This document shows positions 37,715 to 45,922 of a stretch of 56,464 nt of DNA, one piece after another. Origin of the DNA: Vairimorpha ceranae (Eukaryota; Microsporidia; Nosematidae); assembly GCF_000988165.1 (NCBI RefSeq), contig NW_020169317.1, forward strand, positions 1 through 56,464, in the 5' to 3' direction. The notes below the pieces were generated by a model, which saw only the letters and a list, made by a program, of their open reading frames with translations, was not told the origin of the DNA and searched no databases. Position numbers and translations under genes: made by a program. Every line of letters starts with the position of its first letter. The stretch's first letter is position 1.

Positions 37715-37922
37715 AAATTTTATGATTTTTACAAATAAATCTTATGCTTTTTTTAATTTTTTAAATACCCTTGTGTTCAATGTACACTAAACAAAAAGTT
37801 CTTAAAATTTTAATTAAAAAAATACTGTGGCCCTTGTAAGCCTCTCAAATAACATATTAAATTTTTGTAGCATAGAATTCTAAATTTAATTAAAAAAAAT
37901 ATTTTACAAATAAATATAAAAT

Positions 37923-39008
37923 TTATTTTTTTTTATTTACCATACACATTGCAAATAAAGCATCTACATCATCAACTTCATCGTGGTGTCGATGTGTTAA
38001 ATGATAATACAATCCATTTTTATTTTTGTATTTTTTATTACACTTTTTAAAAGGACAAGTAAAGGGTTTTATAACTTTTGATTTTTCTACAGTGTGCACA
38101 TATTTTATGTGATAATTTAATCCATTTTTACTAGTAAAATTACTGTCACAAAATTTGCAATAAAACTGAGATACTCCTTTTTCTTTATCATGTACAATTT
38201 TAATGTTATTCTCAAGAAGACTAATTCCTTCTGATTTGATAGAAGGTGTGTCTTCAGGATTAGAAATATCTTTTAGAGTAATAAAATCACTTAGTGTTGA
38301 ATTTGTAAAATCTCCAGTCCCATTTTCTTTATTTTCAAAATTTTTTACTGATAAATTATCCTTACATTCTTCCTTATTTTTTTCAAAATCAACTAAATTT
38401 TTATTTTTAAGCGAATTTTTCCGCAACTCAAAAAGCTGTTGTTGTGTGCTTAATTGATATCTGTCACTAGACGAAATTGATTGCGAAGAATTTAAATGTT
38501 TGTTTGATGTTTTAGATATTATTTTCTGATTATTACTATTATCAACATAATTATTCTTTAACTTATTTTCAGAAGACAAAGAATCCTTTTTAGTTTCATC
38601 TACACTTTTTATAACACTATTATTTTTATAATTAATGCAATTTAAATTATTAACAAATTGCTGATCAAACATCATTCTAAAATCTCCATAGTATCCGCAA
38701 TAAATTAACATTTGAATGGTAGTAGGACTATATGAGCTCATACAACTTTTACACTTTAGAGTATTCCGAATAAATTCTACAGATGGTATATTTGATCTTT
38801 TAAACCCACTAGAAAGTCTTGACATTGCAACTAAATTATTTATAGCCTTCTCTTCTTCTTTAGAAAGTCTTTCAAAACTAAACTTTTTGTCAGCCGAGAA
38901 ATCCATCTTCTCAGTGTGAGAAAAATTTTTCTTATTTTTTTGTACATCTTTTATGCATTTCTTCATAATTTCATTCTTATCATTTTTTTTAATATTATAA
39001 TTTGACAT
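37923..39008 (-). CDS. C2H2 zinc-finger protein, paralogue B
   Basis: The protein has 361 residues. It shares both ends with paralogue A. The N-terminal module is FERLSKEEEKAINNLVAM, then PSVEFIRNTLKCKSC. The C-terminal finger pair is FYCKFCDSNFTSKNGLNYHIKYVH and CPFKKCNKKYKNKNGLYYHLTHRH. Between them lies a poorly conserved Ser/Asn/Lys-rich linker of about 170 residues that is absent from paralogue A. Convergent arrangement with A, 208 bp between stops, suggests an inverted duplication. AACCCATAACCCTTT precedes the ATG. Likely nuclear transcription factor. Confidence 0.9.
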   Translation of the reverse strand: MSNYNIKKNDKNEIMKKCIKDVQKNKKNFSHTEKMDFSADKKFSFERLSKEEEKAINNLVAMSRLSSGFKRSNIPSVEFIRNTLKCKSCMSSYSPTTIQMLIYCGYYGDFRMMFDQQFVNNLNCINYKNNSVIKSVDETKKDSLSSENKLKNNYVDNSNNQKIISKTSNKHLNSSQSISSSDRYQLSTQQQLFELRKNSLKNKNLVDFEKNKEECKDNLSVKNFENKENGTGDFTNSTLSDFITLKDISNPEDTPSIKSEGISLLENNIKIVHDKEKGVSQFYCKFCDSNFTSKNGLNYHIKYVHTVEKSKVIKPFTCPFKKCNKKYKNKNGLYYHLTHRHHDEVDDVDALFAMCMVNKKK

Positions 39009-39908
39009 AAAGGGTTATGGGTTTAAATTAATAAAAACAAAAAAAACTCTTTTACTTTTTTTAGTATATAACAGTCCAGTGCAAATAATTTTTAGAATTG
39101 ATTATGACAATAAAAAAAAGAAAAAATTTTCTTCTTTTTACAAAATTATTACAATTTATGAATGACTAAATCCAAATAGTAGCATTTTACAAGATTTATT
39201 TTTCCACTAATTAAAATTTTTATTTAAATATTAAAATGTTTTACATTTATGGAATTTTACAAAATAAAAATATTAATTATGATTTAATAGAAAATTAATA
39301 ATGTAAAGTGTTACTATTTTAAAAATTTCATATTTATTTTTATTGTATATTTACGCTATTAGTACAAATAATTTAATAATCAAAAAGTAATAAGTAATTA
39401 CTTTATGTATTAAAATCTTAATAAAAGATAACTTATTAATCACTATTTATATAAACTTATAATAAATAAATAATATATTTAAATATGATGTAAACTAGAA
39501 AATACCAATAAACTTCTACAAATTTCATTAATTATTTATTAATTGTAAAATAGCATTATAAGGAGTATCTTTAATAATTGGTAAAAGGAGGGAAGAAATA
39601 TTTATTCTACATCTTAAATGTAAAATAACTCTAATAAAGTCAATTCTATTTTAAATCTTTAATAATTTAATATTTATATATTATAATTTAACACGTTTAG
39701 AAAAGACTAATTTACTATAAATTTTTCATACTTTATCACTTAAAATGTGTACTATTACTTGATAGTGTATACTTTGTTTAAATATCTACAAGTGTTTATA
39801 AATTTTGGCTAATTTTAAGTTAAGATCCTCTATTAATATAAATAGATTAATAAAATTTTTTAACCCCAAATTTTAAGATTCAATAGAAAAATCAAAATAA
39901 CAAATTAA
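39009..39908. other. AT-rich intergenic region
   Basis: About 900 bp of low-complexity A/T with no ORF or shared repeat recognised, leading into a transposase relic. Confidence 0.35.
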
Positions 39909-40680
39909 TTAAAATTTAAAATAACACTTTCTATGGCTTTTATGCAACATAAATCGTAATAAATATAGCAATATCATGGTTTTAGTTCTACATCTAGGTA
40001 ATGTTTGCTGTTTAATTGCTGCCCAATTCATTTTTATGGTATTGGTATGTACAGACGTTGTTGGATCCCTAAAGAAAAGACTGTGATTTATTGTCTTGTG
40101 CTTTTTATATGGGTTTTAGCTTTACTATGTTCATTTCAACAATCTAAATTGATTATAGATTCTTTATTTAAAAATAAAATTAATTTATGCAGTAATAGTA
40201 TGACCTATTAGGAACGGGGAAAAATTTTTATAATTACTAGTTCTTTTAACCATTTCAAGAACCCAAACACCATCGAATACATGTCCCCTGTTATATTTAC
40301 TTTCATCAAGTTCCAAAATATGTCTGGTAACTTAATAATTATCTTTTTCTGTAAGTATTAAAATAAAGCTTTTCTTTTGTAATTTTTTAAAATATTTTGT
40401 TATCAGAGAAGGTCTTACACCTAAATTTTAGAAATATGTAATGAATTTAGCCTTTTCAAACATAAATTAAAAAATTTTAAGATAAAAAAATAATTATCTT
40501 TCATTCTTCAAAAGCAGTATTAATAAACCACTTTTAGTACCCCATTTTTAACCTTTGTAGCGAACCTTATTTTGTTTACATACCGAAATTTAATTTCTTT
40601 TTTACACTTATTGCAAATTCTTTTTCAAAGATATTTTTTTATAACTTCAAAAATTTTTTGTAAATTTTCTTCATTATGCA
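39909..40680 (-). pseudogene. ISXO2-like transposase relic
   Basis: On the minus strand: CNKCKKEIKFRYVNK zinc-ribbon remnant (near 40610), a RPSLITKYFKKLQK helix, then RHILELDESKYNRGHVFDGVWVLEMVKRT around 40230-40325. The latter is the DDE core with the second catalytic Asp in LDES. After several stops it resumes with INHSLFFRDPTTSVHTNTI and WAAIKQQ (last catalytic Glu position changed to Lys), ending LLRFMLHKSH, stop at 39909. Dead, with at least six stops. It is more complete than the copy at 226-1300 and lacks the MITE. Confidence 0.8.
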
Positions 40681-41485
40681 TTAAAAAATGTTATAAATCT
40701 TTTTATATAAAATAGAGAAACTTTTTTAAAAAAGCTCTTAAATTTTAAGTATATTATTTGCTAAACTTTACTTTGTTGCACAGTCTATTTATTTTGAAAA
40801 ATAACATTAAATAAATTCTAGATTTATATTACATTACTAAATGGTATTAAATATGTTAATACTTGAAGTTATACATCAATAATTTTTTATAAATAAAAAT
40901 TAAAACTTTTATATAAAATTTTACTAAAAATTATGTTTTTTATAAAGTCACATTTTAGTTTAATATTGTTTATAGTAAAACCAAGAAATTCGGATCATAA
41001 AAGCTAAGAAATTTTTTAAAATAAATAGTATTTAGCAGTTCTAATATTGTTTAATTAAATTATTTCGCCTATGCATATTTTTCATTAATTATAATTTTTA
41101 AAAAAATTAAAGCATCAAAAATTAAAATAATTTTTTAATTAATAACAAATATCGAATGATAACTTTAATTAAAAATGTTATTTTTAATCTTGATCTTTGG
41201 TATTCGTAGACAGAAAAATTTCAGATATATATATTGTTAATGTAAATTTGATATTTAATAGTAATTTTTTATCATCCACAGAAATTGTTGAGTATAAATA
41301 TTCTAACATATTTTGTTATTTTATATTTTTTTTGAAGCCATTTATAGCTTTGTCTTATAAATAGCTCTAATTTGTCTAAAATTTACCATAAAATGTCATC
41401 CTACAATAAATAATTTCTTGTAAATTTTTAAAAAATTCGTATAAATTTTAAAGTATAAATTTATTGTAAAATTTTATCTGCATAA
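40681..41485. other. AT-rich region upstream of Spo11
   Basis: About 800 bp with no supportable ORF. CATCCTACAATAAATA near 41398 is reminiscent of the start of the 110-bp repeat on the minus strand, but similarity does not extend. CTGCATAA directly precedes the next ATG. Confidence 0.35.
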
Positions 41486-42301
41486 ATGAAAAATAATCTT
41501 AAAGTAAAACTTGAAGAACTTGTAATTTACATTTTAAAAAATATAAAGAGATATCCAAATATTATACAAAGACTAAAATTCTATGAACAAATACACTTAG
41601 GATTAACACTAAATAAGATTAAAAATAAAAGAGAGATTTATTATAATTCAGTGTCAATATTTAAAAAACAGTCTATTGTAGACATGCTAATTAAAGATAC
41701 ATGTAATAAATTAAAATGTACACAATCAGATTTATTGATATCTACTACTTTAAAAGGTGTATTCTATGGAAACATAACATTTTATAAAAATAATAAGCTT
41801 GTACATGTAAATCTCAAAGGCACATCTTTAATACCTGATATGAATCAAATAGATAGGATTGAATACACACAAAAAAAATGTCTTATAATCGAAAAAGATA
41901 CTATTTTTAGTAAAACAGTTAGAGAATATATTTCTAATGATATTTTATTTATATGTGGGAAAGGTTATCCCTGTAGAAATACATTATTGTTAGTCAATAA
42001 GCTTAACATTAGAAAATATGGTATTTTCGACTTTGATCCATATGGATTAGAAATATGCACTAAATATCCTTCTATAAAAAAAATAGGAATAGATATTAAA
42101 GACATAAATCTTATTGATAAGCAACATTTTATGATTCTTAATAAATATGATATTAGAAAAATTAATACACTTTTAAAGCAAAAAGTTTATGAGATAGAGT
42201 TATTTTATATGTTAAAAAATAACATAAAAATAGAGATTGAAGGATTATTTAGTGCAAAAGGATTTGACATAAATAACTATTTCTACACAAAAATAATATA
42301 A
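41486..42301 (+). CDS. SPO11: Spo11 / topoisomerase VI A-type meiotic endonuclease
   Basis: A 271-residue protein, shorter than yeast Spo11 (398) but with both core domains. The winged-helix (CAP) part carries [15 protein letters not shown] with the catalytic Tyr, most likely Tyr53, which attaches covalently to DNA during double-strand break formation. The Toprim part has Glu in [10 protein letters not shown] and the Asp pair in [10 protein letters not shown], preceded by [12 protein letters not shown], all metal-binding or conserved positions. Presence implies retained meiotic recombination, along with the MutS homologue at 27588. Nuclear. Isolated between long spacers. Confidence 0.93.
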
Positions 42302-42943
42302 TTTATATAAAAAATATATAATGTAAATGTAAAAATAAACAAAAGTTGATATTGTTTTTATATCAAAATTTTATTTTAATTAACCCAAATTAATGCATAT
42401 ATTTATTTTTAAAATTAAAATTATTTCTTCATAATTCATAAATTGATCAAGTTCTATAAAAACATAAAAATTCATTTTTAAAGGTTTTAAGCATAAATTT
42501 TTATTTTCTAAAAAACAAAAAGATTTTAACAATGTTTAAATATTAATATTTTGTTCTTGTTTGTCTTAAAAGTCAATGCATAATGATATTATTTAATTAA
42601 ATATTAATTTTTGTATAAACTCTATACACAAATACAACATTTTGATTAAATGTCATTGTTTTTACATGTCAATGTTTTATGTAATAATTAATATTTTTAA
42701 ATTTCAATATGTCTAACAGTTACAAAAATTAATATTTGTTTACAAAAATAATAATTTGACAGCAATAATACCAACAATTATATTTTTAGACATAATTTGT
42801 ATATTAAAAAACATACTTGTATATTTAACATGTAGTATATTTGTTTTTATGCTTATTTAAATATGATTTATATATTGTAAATATATCATTTTTTTTTGAT
42901 TTTTTTTAAAACTTAAATACAAATATTATTATTTATCACCAAC
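42302..42943. other. AT-rich intergenic region
   Basis: 642 bp without ORFs; only short homopolymer and AT runs. It contains the promoter of the mannosyltransferase gene at 42944. Confidence 0.35.
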
Positions 42944-43930
42944 ATGTTTTACTTCACACAATTAATATTATATTTTCATCATTTCAACACCAAAGAAAAC
43001 GCTGTTATATTTATTTTATGTAGAAATTCTGATTTAAAAGGAATAAGCAATACGCTGAAAAATTTTGAAGAAATGTTTAACAAAAAGTTTGGATACCCTT
43101 ATGTGATGGTGAATGATGAAGACTTTACAGAAGAATTTAAAACCAGAATTAAAAGTATTGTATCATCTGATGTACAATTTGGTAAATTGACTGAGGATGA
43201 ATTTGGTATCCCTAAATTTATCGATATGAATAAGGTAAAGGCTTACATGGATATTTTAAAAGCTGCTAATATTATTTACGGCGATTCACTGTCTTATAGA
43301 AAAATGTGTCGATTTTTTTCCGGAAAATTTTTTGATATCCCATTGGTTAAAAAATACAGATATTACTGGAGAATTGAACCAGATGTTAAGTTTTTGTGTA
43401 AAATTAATTTTGATCCATTTGAATACTTAAGGAATAATAATAAAGAGTATTCGTTTGTGATAACTATAAAAGAATTTATGGAGACGATACCAAGTTTGTA
43501 TAAAGAGACAATAAATTTTGCAAAACAGTCTAAAGCTTTGATAGGAAACCCGGTTATTAGTAAATTTTTATTAAATGAATCTATGGGGTATAATGGATGT
43601 CATTTTTGGTCCAACTTTGAAATTGCTAGCTTTGATTTTTGGAGATCTCCAATTTACAGAAGCTATTTCAATTGGTTAGATAAGTCGGGAGGATTTTTTT
43701 ATGAAAGATGGGGTGATGCTCCTGTACATAGTTTGGCACTCTCTTTATTTTTAGATAAAAGTAAAATACATTTTTTTGAAGATATAGGATATGAACATCC
43801 ACCATTTAGTCATTGCCCTTCGTCACCTTCCAGACAAAAGGACTGTAACTGTGATCCTAAAAGATCTGTAGACTGGATGCCGCAATCTTGTTTGAAAGAT
43901 TGGGAAAATGATATCTTATTATCTAAATAA
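42944..43930 (+). CDS. GT15 (KRE2/KTR/MNT1-type) alpha-1,2-mannosyltransferase
   Basis: The protein has 328 residues. An N-terminal signal-anchor (FYFTQLILYFHHF) is followed by the GT15 catalytic domain. Conserved blocks include AVIFILCRNSDLKGI, FGYPYVMVNDEDF, YRKMCRFFSGKFF, YYWRIEPDVKFLC (EPxVxxxC, Mn site), YNGCHFWSNFEIA, and YERWGDAPVHS (the catalytic-domain hallmark). The C-terminal HCPSSP..KDCNCDP segment has the usual Cys cluster. It adds alpha-1,2-mannose to O-linked chains in the Golgi or ER of fungi. O-mannosylation of polar tube proteins is known in microsporidia, so this enzyme probably modifies secreted spore proteins. Confidence 0.95.
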   Translation: MFYFTQLILYFHHFNTKENAVIFILCRNSDLKGISNTLKNFEEMFNKKFGYPYVMVNDEDFTEEFKTRIKSIVSSDVQFGKLTEDEFGIPKFIDMNKVKAYMDILKAANIIYGDSLSYRKMCRFFSGKFFDIPLVKKYRYYWRIEPDVKFLCKINFDPFEYLRNNNKEYSFVITIKEFMETIPSLYKETINFAKQSKALIGNPVISKFLLNESMGYNGCHFWSNFEIASFDFWRSPIYRSYFNWLDKSGGFFYERWGDAPVHSLALSLFLDKSKIHFFEDIGYEHPPFSHCPSSPSRQKDCNCDPKRSVDWMPQSCLKDWENDILLSK

Positions 43931-44097
43931 ATTTGTATTTAAGTATTGGCTTTTATGCCAGTCATATTAATTGCCTTAAAAATATGAAAAATAAAATTTT
44001 TTAAGTCTTTAAACAAGCCTCTATTATTCTCGTCTTTATTTTTTATACTTACTTTTTTTATTTTATTTCAAGTTAAAAAGAATTATTTTTTTTACCC

Positions 44098-44550
44098 ATG
44101 AACTACGAAACAAATATAATATTTTTATTAGGAATTTCTTTTGCTTCACTTTTACTATTAAATTTACTAGTAAAACGTAATAGATTAAAAAAGCTTGACT
44201 CCGATATTATAATTAATCTTATTATCAATAAAACTCTAAATATGTCAAAAGGTAAAATTATTTCACAAATAGCTCATGCTATTAGTCATGTACTAGCACA
44301 TATGGTAAGCAATAAAGAGATATATAAAAATTGGAAGAAAAGTGGTAAAAGGATAAATATTTATGAAGGAGATTTCGGTGATATTGAAGAGCTATCAAAT
44401 AAGGCACATATTTTTGGAATAAAATATTCTAAAATTCACGATGCTGGACGTACACAAATACCTTCTGGAAGTAATACAGTACTAATAATTGGACCTACAA
44501 GCGCTAAAATATGTCATGAGTGGTTTAATTATTTAAAGTTAATAACATAA
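44098..44550 (+). CDS. PTH2: Peptidyl-tRNA hydrolase 2
   Basis: The protein has 150 residues. A single hydrophobic segment (about 5-27) could anchor it in the ER or mitosome-related membrane, as in human PTRH2. The Pth2 domain follows: MSKGKIISQIAHAISH (compare MGKGKxAAQCSHA), ISH..LAHMV, the GDFGDIEELSNKAHIFG stretch, and IHDAGRTQIPSGSNTVLIIGP, with the catalytic Asp-Ala-Gly-Arg-Thr-Gln block intact. It releases tRNA from prematurely terminated peptidyl-tRNA. ACCC lies directly before the ATG. Convergent with the Arp4-like gene, 265 bp apart. Confidence 0.95.
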   Translation: MNYETNIIFLLGISFASLLLLNLLVKRNRLKKLDSDIIINLIINKTLNMSKGKIISQIAHAISHVLAHMVSNKEIYKNWKKSGKRINIYEGDFGDIEELSNKAHIFGIKYSKIHDAGRTQIPSGSNTVLIIGPTSAKICHEWFNYLKLIT

Positions 44551-44815
44551 GTAGAATTTTTTAGCTTAAAAAATATTTAAAAGTTTGTTTATTCTGACAA
44601 TTTATAGATAGACAATATTGCCAATATAAAATTTTTTATGTTACTTTTTCTATAAAAGATTTAGAACTAAATTAATTTTTTTTTTGAATTTATGCCGCAT
44701 AAGTTTTTCATTTTTATAGTCAATCAGTAAATTAAAAAATATATTTTGTAAAAAAAAAATCTTCAATTACAGTAGCTGTTGGGTATAAGAATGAAAAATA
44801 TAAATACGCTTTTAG

Positions 44816-45796
44816 TTAAATATTTTTATTTATCAACCATGAGTGATTTTTCTTTTTAAAAATATTTACACCGCTTTCTGCATAATCTGCTCTTCCTATA
44901 TTCAAACTCTTAAAATTTCCTATATTTCCTGCTAACACTCCTCCAAAATATGTATGGAATCTTGAAGGATGATTAATAACACAAATATTATCTTTACCAT
45001 ATTTAGTAGAAATAATATTTTGACAAATAGATAGAACATTATTAATATAAGAACCACCTCCAGATATAATAATATTATTTAGAAGAGCACTTTTTTTATC
45101 AGGTGAATTGTTCTGTAAGACTTCATCAAGAAGTTCTAATATTTTAAACATGCCTCTATGTAAATAATCAAACTGATGTTTAAAACTTATGTCATGACAT
45201 TTTAAATAGAAATCTTCCTTTTTTAATCTCGCATATTCTGACTTTTTAAAATTTAGAAAATTATCATTAGCATAAAAAGAAAATGACGAGAATTTGTTAT
45301 CTAGCTTATTTTTATCAATCTTGTTTAAATACATTTCAGTGATGTTTTCACAACCAAAGTCTATTTTTTTTCTGTAGGTAACGTATCCTTCTACCACAGA
45401 AACAATTTGTGATGATCCTCCACTGAAAGATAAAACAAGCGCAGTTGTTTTGCTGTATGAAAAAGTATCAAGAATAGCACTTTTAAAAAAAATTACAGAC
45501 GAAGCAAGATTTTCTTCCATAATTTCAGCCAAGAGTTTATTTTTTACTGATTCATTCTCAAAAGTATTTTCGCATACTAAAAGATAAGAAGTATCTTTAG
45601 GTAAATTGTCTTTTAGAAGTGTCATATAAGAATCGATATTAGTTATTGTAGAACAGGAAACGGGAGATAAAAATTGATTTTTAAATGTTTTTGAAGAATT
45701 AAAATACATAGGATATTCTTTATCAGAGTAACCAATCTTATATGTTTCTGTACCGATATCTACAATTACAGAATTATTATCAGAGCAGATAAACAT
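44816..45796 (-). CDS. Actin-related protein, probably Arp4
   Basis: A 326-residue actin-fold protein. The phosphate-1 loop appears as VIVDIGTETYKIGYSDKEYP, where Arp4 proteins have GSxxTRAGYAGxDxP. The phosphate-2 region is ALVLSFSGGSSQIVSVVEGY, and the adenosine region IIISGGGSYINNVL, followed by HPSRFHTYFGGVLAGN. The C-terminus DYAESGVNIFKKKNH matches the E-x-G-x-x-x-x-x-K ending of Arp4. Arp4 is a shared subunit of INO80, SWR1 and NuA4, and INO80 is encoded here at 30569. It could also be another nuclear Arp. AAACCCCTTAA precedes the ATG. Confidence 0.85.
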   Translation of the reverse strand: MFICSDNNSVIVDIGTETYKIGYSDKEYPMYFNSSKTFKNQFLSPVSCSTITNIDSYMTLLKDNLPKDTSYLLVCENTFENESVKNKLLAEIMEENLASSVIFFKSAILDTFSYSKTTALVLSFSGGSSQIVSVVEGYVTYRKKIDFGCENITEMYLNKIDKNKLDNKFSSFSFYANDNFLNFKKSEYARLKKEDFYLKCHDISFKHQFDYLHRGMFKILELLDEVLQNNSPDKKSALLNNIIISGGGSYINNVLSICQNIISTKYGKDNICVINHPSRFHTYFGGVLAGNIGNFKSLNIGRADYAESGVNIFKKKNHSWLINKNI

Positions 45797-45922
45797 TTAA
45801 GGGGTTTAACATAAAAATAAGTTTTACACTATAAATGTAAAATATAATTTATTAATGATATATATTATTCAAATTATTAAGTAGAAATATATCTTTAAGT
45901 AAAATAACAGAAACTAACAAAT

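Noticed and set aside
40005..40211. Plus-strand 68-residue frame
   Set aside because: Antisense shadow of the ISXO2-like relic, whose motifs are on the minus strand.
41398..41413. Fourth copy of the 110-bp repeat
   Set aside because: Only a CATCCTACAAT-like end resembles it; the remaining 95 bp do not align.
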